From Stramenopiles sp. TOSAG23-3 (taxonomy: Eukaryota; Sar), in NCBI GenBank assembly GCA_900128585.1, contig LT642359.1, forward strand, positions 1-19,499: 19,499 nt of DNA. Reading direction: 5' to 3'. Under the pieces are notes generated by a model. That model saw only the letters and a program-made list of their open reading frames with translations. It was not told the DNA's origin and did not search any database. Both the position numbers and the translations under genes were made by a program. Below, piece after piece: positions 1 to 8,468 of this stretch. The stretch's first letter is position 1, and each line of letters begins with the position of its first letter.

Positions 1-300
1 AAAAATTATGAATATAAAAAGAATAATAAAGGAATTCATCATTATTCACATTAACCACATTAGATACGCATACATACATTATATTCAATTTATGATAGGT
101 CAGTGAAGTCAAACAACTAATTGAGCAGTCGAACAAAAGAAAAGTCAGGCAATCACGGAAACAATAAACACTTAGAAAAACTGAGATAAACATTTTGTAT
201 TGGAACATACGCACACCCTTCATTTTTTTCCAAAATCCAAAAGGGAGTTCTCTCAGCACGCGACGGATCAGTCATATTCGTATACACTTGGAATCAAAAA
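1..300. other. 5' flank of the JmjC gene, no gene seen
   Basis: AT-rich sequence upstream of the first gene. I see no convincing coding segment, RNA gene or promoter motif in it. A 68-codon open frame overlapping its right end (200-406) begins with TTG and runs out of frame into the JmjC gene, so it is not treated as a gene. The last part presumably holds the promoter and 5' UTR of the demethylase gene. Confidence 0.6.
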
Positions 301-2274
301 ATGGAACGCAACGATACCGATCAAAGTAACACTGCGGCTGGTTGCAAACATGATGAGATCAAAGACGAACCAACATGCGCATCGGACCCTAAATTCATTT
401 CAGTAACACCAGGAACCAACCCAAAGAAGCGAAAAGCGACTGATGCGCTTTGCAAGAGCGATGAACGTAGCCCCGATTCCACTCACCGTGACGATGCACC
501 ACGAAGATCAACTAGGGACCGAAAGCCACGAAAGTTTCCGGGGACCTATCCGTTGGATGGAGCAATCCCGCAAGCCGAAGAAAAGATGATTGCACAAGCA
601 ATGGAAAACTCCAAGCGGTTGACAAAACTTGAATATCGCAAGGTACCCGAAGCCCCAACCTTTCGCCCGACCCCAAAAGAGTTTGAGAACCCGATTGCAT
701 ACATAAAAAAGATCCAAGCGATAGGGATGAAAAGTGGCATCTGCAAAATTGTACCCCCTCCCGGTTGGAATCCGCCGGATGCGCGTCGGTGTAGTTTTAC
801 TGGAGGCAACCGCCCCCAAAAGCTCTTCTTAACCAAGAAACAGTATTTGCATCGTTTGGAAGAGGGGATATATTATCCGGAGGGGAAAAAGTACACCGTG
901 ATGGGGTATGAAAGGATGGCAAAAGAATTTAAGCAGCAGCATTTAGGCAAGATGAGGGACGCAAAATTAAAAGCTGTAGAAGTCGGGGCTGCTGTAAATT
1001 CGGGTGATGAAGAGGGCCTAAATGCACAAGCTGATATGCCTCGCGTAACAGCCGGGGCGATTGGAACCGAAGTGACTAATGAAGACCTTGTGCGAGAATA
1101 CTGGCGGATTGTGGAAACACAGGCAGACAAATTAGGTGTAGAATACGGGAACGATTTAGATACCCACCAATATGGCAGTGGCTTTCCTGTATCCGATCAG
1201 GTAAAACAGATGCATTCCAATTCGTCTGGACCTCCAGTCCAATTTAGTGAGAATGTAGCAATGGACTGCGATGATCCGACGTATTATGAACGGTGTGGAT
1301 GGAATTTAAATAACCTACCAAATTGGCCGGGCTCGTTATTGAGAAATATTCGTGGGAACTACAATGGATTAAATGTTCCATGGCTTTACATGGGGATGCT
1401 CTTCTCAACTTTTGCGTGGCACAACGAGGACAATTATCTTTACTCAATCAACTACAGTCATTACGGGTCGACGAAGGTGTGGTATGGAGTGCCAGGAGAT
1501 AAAGCAGGAAAGTTCGAGCAGTGCATAGGGAAAATGAAGGCACAAAGGGTAAAGGAGGAGAAGGACGTACTTCAAAAGCTAGTGCTTATGACGGGGCCGA
1601 CGACGCTTGGTGCAGCAGACGTACCGTTGGTGAGGGTGAATCAGAACCCAGGAGAATTCGTCGTTACGTTTCCTCAGGCATATCATGGGGGGTTCAGCCT
1701 AGGTTTTAATTGTGGTGAAGCGGTTAACTTTGCACTCCCAGATTGGATCCCGTTCGGTCGAGACGCCAGCGAAAGCTATCGGAAATCAAAGCGCCCTGCA
1801 TCCATATCCAACGAAAGGCTCTTAATGACTGTCGCGTCGAATCCCCGTGATTTGAAAGATGTGAATGCTTGTCAAATTTTAATCGACTATCTCCAACGGA
1901 CCGTTAGAGAACAAAGGACGTTGCGGCAAGATCTCTTCCGTTCTGGCATTTCAAACGGTGTGCCAATGCCGGCTGACGAAGATAGCGAGTCGTATGATGA
2001 GAAAAGGCAATGCAATATATGTATGCACATGTGTTACATCTCTGCCCTTGTGTGCTCTTGTGATGCGGAACGTGTCGTTTGCCTTCGACATCACCACCAG
2101 ATCTGCCACTGTCCCCCGCAAAACAAAGCTTTTCTTTTTTGGCATTCTATCCGTGACATTGAGGACATGATTGAAAGCGTGAGAAAGCACCAGCGCACAT
2201 TGGAAAAGGCCGTTGCCTCGCAAGCAAGACCGGCAGTTATAGTGAACAGAACGATGCGCCAAGAGGCATTATAA
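301..2274 (+). CDS. KDM5/JARID1-like JmjN-JmjC histone demethylase with C5HC2 zinc finger
   Basis: Single-exon gene of 657 residues starting at an ATG preceded by an A-run. Domains in order: a disordered, basic N-terminus with a KKRK patch (42-45) and an Arg/Lys-rich stretch near 66-78 that could be a nuclear signal; a JmjN domain (about 117-160, with PTPKEFENPIAYI and GICKIVPPPGW); a JmjC domain (about 335-490); and a C5HC2-type zinc finger (571-604: C571, C574, C585, C587, C594, H597, C602, C604). The Fe(II) ligands H374, E376 (in AWHNED) and H462 are all present, and N384 and K392 fall where the family binds 2-oxoglutarate, so the enzyme looks catalytically intact. JmjN+JmjC+C5HC2 is the KDM5 and plant JMJ14-type core, known to remove methyl groups from histone H3 Lys4. 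The ARID, PHD and FYR modules of larger relatives are not visible. Nuclear chromatin location and H3K4 specificity are inferred from family. Confidence 0.93.
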   Translation: MERNDTDQSNTAAGCKHDEIKDEPTCASDPKFISVTPGTNPKKRKATDALCKSDERSPDSTHRDDAPRRSTRDRKPRKFPGTYPLDGAIPQAEEKMIAQAMENSKRLTKLEYRKVPEAPTFRPTPKEFENPIAYIKKIQAIGMKSGICKIVPPPGWNPPDARRCSFTGGNRPQKLFLTKKQYLHRLEEGIYYPEGKKYTVMGYERMAKEFKQQHLGKMRDAKLKAVEVGAAVNSGDEEGLNAQADMPRVTAGAIGTEVTNEDLVREYWRIVETQADKLGVEYGNDLDTHQYGSGFPVSDQVKQMHSNSSGPPVQFSENVAMDCDDPTYYERCGWNLNNLPNWPGSLLRNIRGNYNGLNVPWLYMGMLFSTFAWHNEDNYLYSINYSHYGSTKVWYGVPGDKAGKFEQCIGKMKAQRVKEEKDVLQKLVLMTGPTTLGAADVPLVRVNQNPGEFVVTFPQAYHGGFSLGFNCGEAVNFALPDWIPFGRDASESYRKSKRPASISNERLLMTVASNPRDLKDVNACQILIDYLQRTVREQRTLRQDLFRSGISNGVPMPADEDSESYDEKRQCNICMHMCYISALVCSCDAERVVCLRHHHQICHCPPQNKAFLFWHSIRDIEDMIESVRKHQRTLEKAVASQARPAVIVNRTMRQEAL

Positions 2275-2911
2275 AATTCAAAACCCTTTAGTGCGTTGAA
2301 AAAGCGCATCATGTATCTAAATATATTACTATTTTGCCACAATTTACTGTGTACCTGTTCTTTATGTATCTAAACGAGACGAAATTCTTCTTCAGAATTT
2401 TTCTCTCTTTTTTTATTACTGTGCTGTATCATGATCTATCATCATCGTTTTTAGAATAAATGCCTATAATAGTGTACTCTATTATTAAAATGCAATTGTT
2501 GGTGGTGGTAGTACTATGTTATTACCTCTTATTATATTACATACTACAGTATTATATAATATTATAAATAAAAAATGCTACGTTTTTATGATGATGAGCA
2601 GCAACCACATTACACTTCTATCAACTCTACTGCCGCTGCTGCGCCGTGTTGTTATATAAACAAACAAAAATAATAATAATAAATAATACGGTGGTGGTAT
2701 ATATAAAAAAGCAAACACAAACCGGCAAAACAAAAAAAATGATCATGATAATGTTTTTTTCCATACTACATATTATTATATGATTACTTTATCAAAGGCT
2801 TAAGGACAATCTAATCATTTTGTTGACATGCCCTGAGACTATTCCCTGTTTCATTGGTATAAATGATCGGCGTTTCGGGGCCGCATATTTCGTACGTTGG
2901 GCTCTGTTCAA
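2275..2911. other. AT-rich spacer between two + strand genes
   Basis: Low-complexity sequence with TATATA, AATAAT and GGTGGTGGT stretches. It must hold the 3' end of the JmjC transcript and the promoter of the following gene. No coding segment or RNA gene was recognised. The last 60 bases are visibly less AT-rich and contain a TATAAA at 2858-2863. Confidence 0.6.
2858..2863 (+). promoter_or_regulatory. possible TATA box of the F5/8C gene
   Basis: TATAAA lies 49 bases before the ATG at 2912, which would leave a short 5' leader if transcription starts about 25-30 bases downstream of it. In such an AT-rich spacer the motif could easily be chance. Confidence 0.25.
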
Positions 2912-4340
2912 ATGAGGGTGGGTAACCGATCAAGGAGACGAAGAGCAGCTTTACGAAGAAACGCACCCCATCGCGATACTAATGCTGCAACTTCTCAATC
3001 GAACATCTTCCGGAACACTTTCTTTCTCTTAGCGTTATGTGCATTGGGCTTTACAGTACACCAATCATATTATAAAGCAATTGACAATAGTACTGTCGGA
3101 AATCTTGATGCAGCTGTGGAGATATTGCACGAAGAATCAAAAAAATTAGAGGATAAAATGGTAGCTACAAAGAGATTCAGAGGTTCTCCCTCAATTGAAG
3201 AGCCTTGGGAACTTTGGAATGTTTCTGAAAACAATGGTTTACAAATACGTGCCCATATATACAAGAAGGGATACGAACCAGGGCACGTGATTGATGGGGA
3301 CCCATCCACGTTTTGGGTCTCATTTTCTTACCCATCAATCGTAGATTTTATTCTTGTCGACAATAGAATCGACAAACAAATGTTTAATGCGTACGAAATT
3401 GCAGGGCATCCAGAGAAAGGTCTTTATGGCCAAAGTCCGAGTTCGTGGGTTCTTTTCGGTTCACATACCGGCCTGCCACCGTGGCATTTACTAGACGAAG
3501 TAAGTAGAACATCCAATATCATTGAATTATTCAGCACTCACTAACTTGTCTGGGTTTTGTGTTTTAGAGACATGTAGGGAAGGTAAGTACATGATTTATT
3601 AGTTTCTTCTTGTAACAGTAACACTAACATCTTCCTCTTAGCGTTTTCTTGCGAAAGGGCGACAGCCATCCGATGGCGTTCTGTTTTGTTTTCAGTACCC
3701 TCGTTCGGTAAAGACCATTCGCCTGAAACTATTAGCGAATCAAGGATGGCACTCAGAAATTGTCGCTCTCGGAAAAGTTAAATTTTATCGCCGGCATGAA
3801 CGGTGCAAAGGCGTGGCACGCGCAGCAGAAAAAAGCATCAGTCAAATACATGTTAATTCGGGAACCCACGCGGCTGTGTTTGGTGCAAGTAGCTTTGTGG
3901 AAGACTATCCTGCCTCAAACCTAGACGATAATTCAAATAATTCATACTGGAAAGCTTCGATAACCGACAAGGTATTTCCAATTGAGATAGCAATAGCGTA
4001 CAACATGCCTATCAGAGTGTATTCCTACATGATGGCGGGGGCCAGTGGCCAATTATTGGCTGCTCCAACGTTTTGGAGAGTTATTGGGAAACGAGCAGAA
4101 CAGGGCCGGGGTGATAACGAGGTTTTACTGGATGAACGAATTGTACGAGATCTCACACTTTCGAGTAAGCCGAATCATTTTTGTATATACCCTGCTACCC
4201 ACGGGACAAAAATAGAGAAGATAAAACTCGTAATTTTTTCTGCGGAGACTTCAGATGACAAATACAACGTAGCTTTACGCCGTTTTTTTATGACCACGCA
4301 CGAAGAGGAGGAACAATCTCTTGGAAAATGTATTGACTGA
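2912..4340 (+). CDS. Type II membrane protein with two F5/8-type C (discoidin-like) domains
   Basis: Reconstructed from three exons, all in phase 0: 2912-3499, 3568-3582 and 3642-4340, giving 433 residues. The ATG at 2912 is the first in frame; the open frame extends only to a TTG upstream. The N-terminus is Arg-rich (8-11, 15-16), followed by one hydrophobic span (about 32-50) with no cleavage site, so a type II topology with the C-terminus in the lumen or outside is likely. Domain 1 (about 103-245) has the discoidin pattern: HVIDGDPSTFW, then SPSSWVLFGS and PWHLLDER, ending in IRLKLLANQG. Domain 2 (about 268-405) repeats it: NLDDNSNNSYW, APTFWRVIGK, VLLDERIV and IEKIKLVIFSAE. The conserved LLDER of domain 1 is completed only when the introns are removed, which supports the splice model. 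Family members bind glycans, lipids or proteins; the ligand here is unknown. The next gene downstream is convergent. Confidence 0.82.
3500..3567 (+). other. Intron 1 of the F5/8C gene (68 nt)
   Basis: Donor GTAAGT at 3500, branch-point-like CACTAAC at 3539-3545, pyrimidine-rich tail and TTTTAG acceptor ending at 3567. Phase 0. If retained, the reading frame stops at 3542-3544, losing the end of domain 1 and all of domain 2. A second AG at 3568-3569 would break the downstream frame, so 3567 is preferred. Confidence 0.8.
3583..3641 (+). other. Intron 2 of the F5/8C gene (59 nt)
   Basis: Donor GTAAGT at 3583, branch-point-like CACTAAC at 3622-3628, acceptor CTCTTAG ending at 3641. Phase 0. This is the shortest intron seen in the window. 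It sits only 15 bases after intron 1. Confidence 0.78.
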
Positions 4341-4452
4341 GCCCCATGCAATACAGTTACTCTTTAAAACTTTTTTTAAAAGCACTGGCGAATCTCGCGG
4401 CTTAGTGAACTTCGACGTGTCTTTTTTGATCACTCTGTGACGTTTCTTCTTC

Positions 4453-4485
4453 TTCTTTCTTCTTCTTCTTATACAGAAGAAAGAA
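4453..4485. repeat. Inverted repeat TTCTTTCTTC / GAAGAAAGAA
   Basis: A perfect 10-base inverted repeat: left arm 4453-4462, right arm 4476-4485, 13-base loop. It lies 110-145 bases past the F5/8C stop codon, where a transcript could fold into a 3' hairpin. It may equally be a by-product of CTT and GAA microsatellites. Confidence 0.45.
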
Positions 4486-4677
4486 TTTTTAATATAAAAA
4501 AAAAGCTCAAGTTGATTGAATGATGAGGATAGATTAAGTTAGTTTATTGAGAGGAAAATACGATATAATATATATAAATACAGCATTATTTCACACACAA
4601 TACCTACGTATAATGCTATATAGAGACTAATAATAAAAAAAGAAGAAAATAAGTCTAGGGTGCTATAATAGGGGCTA

Positions 4678-4690
4678 GGGGTTAGGGTTA
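4678..4690 (+). repeat. Short telomere-like TTAGGG stretch
   Basis: GGGGTTAGGGTTA, preceded by a GGGGCTA, gives about two TTAGGG-type units inside an AT-rich spacer. TTAGGG is the telomere repeat of many eukaryotes. The stretch is too short to be a telomere and could be an interstitial remnant, a telomere-box-like protein-binding site or chance. Confidence 0.35.
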
Positions 4691-5063
4691 AAAGGAGCGT
4701 CTTTAAACATACTACTACCGTACTAAACTATCTTATTATACCCTTGGTGCCTACCTATTATATATAATAGTACCCAACCTACAACCGGTACAACAGGCAC
4801 GACTCCAGCAAGGAGAGGTGGTAATAATTTAAAAATTGAAATAACTTTGTTGCATAGAAATAGGTACCCAGTGTATGTATAAATTAAATGTTTCTTTTAG
4901 GTGTTCTATGTTCTAGGTTATTATCGCTAAACATGCGCATTTTCAACTGTTACCTATTTTTCCAAACAGACAAGAGTTACCTTTCCTTGTTTTTCGGAAA
5001 CACCGCACCTTCGTCGTCGAGGGCCCTTTCTGGCGTCTTCAATGCTTGCGGTTCAGTCTCCAT

Positions 5064-5745
5064 TTATCGACCTAGGTTATCGAACCAGGCATCATCATAA
5101 TCGCAGCGTGGGGTGGCATCAAAGATGGCTTTGGCATCGCACCTGTATACAGAAACGAATTCGTTCAAGTCGACGCAAATTTTGTTGATACGGTCGTGGC
5201 AACGGGATCTAAACTCAGGTGTCTTGCATTTTTCTGCGGTAGAGAGTTTGTGCAGGTCCTCTTTGAACCCTTGCAATGGGTTTCCCGTGCATTCCTTGTG
5301 GGTCGCTGGTTTCATCTTGCAGACAGGATTCTCTTTAAACCACGCATCTGCGAAGGCTTTTTTGTTCTTTTTTTGGCACTGGGTGGGGCATATGAACAGG
5401 GTTGAAAGTTAGTATGGCGCAAATGGGAAAAATGTTGTGATAGAAAATACTTACGCTTAACTCGTCCCACCGGGAAAGCACTTCGCGGTTGAATTTGTCG
5501 CACTCGGCGCCAATGAGCATACCTCTCAGGCCCGTTAACCCAGGGGAATCTTCGTAGTCCAGTGCCGATTGCAGCTCGTCATGAATTCTGTACTTTAGCT
5601 TCATGGCCTTGCAGTTCCCCGTGACATGGTAGAGAACGTCGCCTTTGGCATCTTGTGTAAAGTCAAGCACGTCCCCCTTTCTCAGGTTACCGGCAGACAC
5701 GGCAGTAGCCATCAAGGCCATGGCGACAATAGATGTAGTTTTCAT
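5064..5745 (-). CDS. Small secreted cysteine-rich protein, function unknown
   Basis: Two exons on the minus strand, 5745-5455 and 5378-5064, joined in phase 0 to give 201 residues. The ATG is at 5745. The N-terminus is a clear secretory signal peptide (MKTTSIVAMALMATAVSA, likely cut after A18), so the mature protein has about 183 residues and no membrane span. The mature part carries ten cysteines (45, 82, 98, 117, 127, 148, 157, 165, 177, 189), eight of them in the second exon, a pattern expected for a protein held by disulfide bonds. It is rich in Lys, Asp and Glu. DAWFKENP (108-115) and DAWFDN (193-198) suggest a weak internal repeat. I recognise no family. An extracellular or vacuolar role is inferred from the signal peptide only. 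The same frame stays open for 28 codons past the stop, which may be chance. Confidence 0.75.
5379..5454 (-). other. Intron of the secreted Cys-rich gene (76 nt)
   Basis: On the minus strand the donor GTAAGT starts at 5454, a perfect TACTAAC branch-point motif lies at 5414-5408, and the acceptor CCCAG ends at 5379. Phase 0. Retention would give an unrelated hydrophobic tail and a stop at 5335-5337, removing eight of ten cysteines. Confidence 0.8.
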
Positions 5746-6468
5746 GGTGTAAGCTTGGCGGTGGGGTTGTTGGTTCTTGTATTATAGTGATTTTCGTTTT
5801 GCGTTTTGTGTTTTGTGTATGTATGTAGGTTGTTTCAGTTGATGAGAAACTCTGTTTCTGGTGTCGAATGACGATAAAGTTTACACTTGGCTCATTTCCC
5901 CCATAGAGATAGCATAGTTATCCATTGCATTATGCAGTTTTTTTGTTTTGTACCTTCAATATTAAGGAACAGTATCACATGTTACTAATATTTTGATATT
6001 AAATATATAATCACAATATAATAAGTGAAATCAATAAATAATTTATTTGTTTAGTTTACTTAAATGGTAAAATTGATTCCAACATGTTGACAATAAAAGC
6101 ATATTAGCATGTGATTGCTTCTCCCCCTTCTTTCGATTTTACTCCCCTCGTTTTTTCTTCCTCAATATTCCTACTTGAATAGCATATAAACGGTTTACCT
6201 ATCAAAACCACAACAAGGAGCCAACCCCCTCCTCTCTCTCTCTCCTTTCTGATTTCTTTATAATTTGTATGAACACCACTGTGTTTTTAGCCTCTTCAGA
6301 TTCTTGGCGTCGCACCTGCCTCCATAATGATGTATGTATTTCTGTTTCATAAGTGTTGGCAATTACCTTGCAGACCATGCTTTTTGCATACCCGTCCTCG
6401 ATACCGATGCTCAATAGCCCGAATTTTGACAACGAACGGAAACAAATCTGCGCATGCCTGCGTTGCTT
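5746..6468. other. Spacer between two - strand genes
   Basis: Holds the promoter of the Cys-rich gene and the 3' flank of the RING gene. It contains G/T-rich TTTTG repeats (about 5800-5830), an AT-rich core, and a CT-rich tract at about 6226-6247. The 6260-6468 part is less AT-rich, and a 76-codon minus frame starting with TTG runs through it (6202-6432), but I could not join it to the RING gene by plausible splice sites and it matches no family. Confidence 0.55.
5782..5789 (-). promoter_or_regulatory. possible TATA-like element (CACTATAA) of the secreted Cys-rich gene
   Basis: On the minus strand CACTATAA lies 37 bases before the ATG. The same eight bases occur 25 bases before the ATG of the polytopic membrane protein gene (14359-14366). 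The spacing suggests a core-promoter element, but two cases are thin evidence. Confidence 0.25.
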
Positions 6469-6855
6469 TTAGTTTTCCTTTTTATCCGCAAGGAAAACCA
6501 AATCTCTATATTTTCGGTAACACAGCAGTGCATGGCAGTAAACACATCGCTGTGGTAACGGTTGGTATGTACGAAAACAATCTTGGCAATGGCAGTAATT
6601 TTCGCATCCGCCGATGTATAATTTGACCGTGTCGCTCCCTTTTCTATTGCAAATGATGCATGTATCTAAAGGACGCTTCAACTTTACCACGCCCGATTGA
6701 AACGTTTGTGATTCACTGCCAATACCATCGAGATCATTTAATAATTTGAACAGATACGCGAATGCCGGAATAGACAAACCCAAGATGATAAAAATAAACT
6801 TTAATCCATACTCGCTCTCTTCTGGCGAAAACTTTACGTTGGCAATGATGTACAT
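6469..6855 (-). CDS. Small membrane-anchored RING-like zinc-finger protein
   Basis: Intronless frame of 128 residues starting at an ATG. A hydrophobic segment (about 18-39, IFIILGLSIPAFAYLFKLL) can form one membrane anchor. The C-terminal half has a Cys/His cluster: C66, C69, C84, C88, H89, C90, C93, C104 and C107, in the order CIIC - GGCENYCHCQDC - CVYC. This resembles the C3HC4 RING-type fingers of the MUL1/IAP class (Cx2C, a central Cys/His group, then Cx2C), which usually recruit E2 ubiquitin-conjugating enzymes. The central ligand spacing is not quite canonical, so ubiquitin-ligase activity is an inference and another zinc-ribbon-like fold is possible. The protein is short for a RING ligase. 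It is divergent from the next gene to the right. Confidence 0.7.
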   Translation of the reverse strand: MYIIANVKFSPEESEYGLKFIFIILGLSIPAFAYLFKLLNDLDGIGSESQTFQSGVVKLKRPLDTCIICNRKGSDTVKLYIGGCENYCHCQDCFRTYQPLPQRCVYCHALLCYRKYRDLVFLADKKEN

Positions 6856-7691
6856 GTTCCTATCATCGATCTATATGTGTAGGATAGACAACTGTGATTA
6901 GTCTTTTCTTTGTCAACTTCATGAATTCTATTTTGATAAAAATGATATGGTTTGATTAGACGACCGACTAAAATATTCTTCTTAATGATTAATTATATTT
7001 TATTATTATTCAAGTAGTATTCTAGTAGTAGGTATTATATAAAAATAAAAAAAAAGGAAGAAAAAAAAATGAATAGACAGACTAGCTAAGCCATAATATA
7101 ATTATTAAAATTATTAACAACCGACGTACGGCCTCCTCTCTTCTTCTCATTTTTTATTCATCCTCCATTAAAAATTTAAGTAGTATTACTATTATAAATA
7201 CAGTAAATATTATATATTATGGATATATATTATTATAAATATAGAAGAAGAAAGAAAGAAATAAAAAAAGAAGAAAAGGAGGATAATAAGAGAAGAGTGA
7301 TGAATGATGATGATTCCAATGATATTATGATATAAAAGAAGGTACAGGTACCTGGTATTATAACAGGTAGTAAGGAAGTGATTTGTTGATATAGTTTGTT
7401 TTTTTTGTTATATAAAATATAACAACAAATGAAGAAGAAGGAGGAATGGATGATGGATGGAGAGGAGTTAGTTGTTGTTTTTTGTACGTTATTTAGTTTC
7501 ATTAAAACGTGATAATATATACTAGAAAACATAAGGAACGTATACCATTATATGGTTTTGGTATCTATCTGACATTTAACAAGTACTTAGTTTTTGTGAT
7601 TTTGTTCCATTATTTTTTCAAATCGTATACACAATTAACGGGGTACACGGACAGGTTTCTATTGTATACGGTAACATTTTTGGACAGCAAA
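6856..7691. other. AT-rich spacer between divergent genes
   Basis: Shared upstream region of the RING gene (-) and the single-pass membrane gene (+). It has ATTATT runs, long purine-rich GAA/GGA stretches (about 7240-7300 and 7425-7470), and CAGGTACCTG, a 10-base palindrome at 7347-7356. The frame of the downstream gene is open back to 7509, but only from a GTG and with AT-rich, non-protein-like content, so I keep this part as 5' flank. Confidence 0.55.
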
Positions 7692-8468
7692 ATGAAAAAG
7701 AGTAATGCAGGCGTAGCGCCTTACAAACGTGTGTTAGGTGGTATACTCTTAGTGGTCATTTTCTGTATGGGTTACATGGCATCCATGGTAGGAAAGAAAC
7801 GAGGTTCATTAAAGTCTAGTAACCGTCCCAAATTTAAAAGGAACACTGTAGATCCACTTGATGCGCTATTAGGCGATGATTCTGGTGACGATTTAGATGG
7901 TGTTGGAGACATACAAGATGATGAAGCTTTCATTACAAACGACCTTGTCCCCCCTGAACCCGCCGGGGGAAAGTCTAACCAAGGCCAGCTCAGCAATTCG
8001 GGCTCCTCGAAGACACTAGTTTTTAAAGGCATTGGCGGAATTACTGCATACTTGAGCACGGTGAAATTTGTCCAAGACAAGCAGCAACCTCTTGTGGATG
8101 GATTACCTCATTACACCAGCTATGCATTTTTTGGGAATGGGCAAAAAGTATTGTTACATTTGACTTCACCACAAGGAGATCCGTACTGGTATGTTTCTTT
8201 AAAGGATCTGATGATAAAAGATTCCTCAGGAAAAAATATAACCCCTATTATTGCGTTCACAAGTTGCGATGACCCTTCCGTTTATCCGTGGTTACCAGAG
8301 TCACGGTGCGGGTGGACTATTCACGAAGGGCCAGAAGTGGGATGGTAAGTAAACTTTTCACACATGACATTATCTCTTTCTAACACTAATTTCTTTTATT
8401 TTACGATCTGTTTTTTTTTCTTCTTTAGGAAACCGCATAAAGACATCAGCCTCGTTATAAAGAATTAA
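7692..8468 (+). CDS. Single-pass membrane protein of unknown function
   Basis: Two exons, 7692-8344 and 8429-8468, joined in phase 2 to give 230 residues. The ATG at 7692 is the best start: it puts a short basic tail before one hydrophobic span (about 13-33, VLGGILLVVIFCMGYMASMVG), followed by KKR, so this is a signal-anchor protein. Next come a basic patch (to about residue 52), a very acidic Asp-rich linker (about 54-82, with DDSGDDLDG), a Pro/Gly/Ser linker, and a compact C-terminal region (about 107-230) with FVQDKQQPLVDGLPHY, DPYWYVSLKDL and two cysteines that could pair. The last exon adds only KPHKDISLVIKN after a Trp codon split by the intron. I do not recognise the C-terminal region; its Trp/Tyr/Gly-rich look could be a beta-sandwich, but that is a guess. 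It faces the secreted coiled-coil gene convergently. Confidence 0.7.
8345..8428 (+). other. Intron of the single-pass membrane gene (84 nt)
   Basis: Donor GTAAGT at 8345, branch-point-like CACTAAT at 8384-8390 (a TTCTAAC lies just before it), T-rich tract and TTTAG acceptor ending at 8428. Phase 2. Its length is a multiple of three, but retention creates a TAA at once (TGG TAA), giving a product shorter by only 12 residues. Confidence 0.75.

Larger units (their letters stand above)
4341..5063. other. Spacer between two convergent genes
   Basis: 3' flanks of the F5/8C gene (+) and the secreted Cys-rich gene (-). Contents: a CTTCTT tract that can pair with a downstream GAAGAAAGAA (4453-4462 with 4476-4485), poly(A) and AT-rich stretches, a telomere-like GGGGTTAGGGTTA stretch near 4678-4690, and a less AT-rich block at about 4980-5063 next to the stop codon of the Cys-rich gene. 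An ATG-started frame at 4888-5100 on the + strand overlaps the Cys-rich gene antisense and resembles no family. No gene is supported. Confidence 0.6.

Noticed and set aside
4888-5100. 70-codon + strand frame
   Set aside because: AT-rich start, overlaps the end of the Cys-rich gene antisense, and resembles no family.
6202-6432. 76-codon - strand frame downstream of the RING gene, considered as a further exon
   Set aside because: Starts with TTG; no donor and acceptor pair joins it to the RING frame, and the peptide ends in repeat-derived residues.
7509-7691. Upstream extension of the single-pass membrane protein with an extra hydrophobic stretch
   Set aside because: It begins at GTG, has AT-rich, Phe/Tyr/Ile-rich content like translated spacer, and the ATG at 7692 gives a sensible signal anchor.
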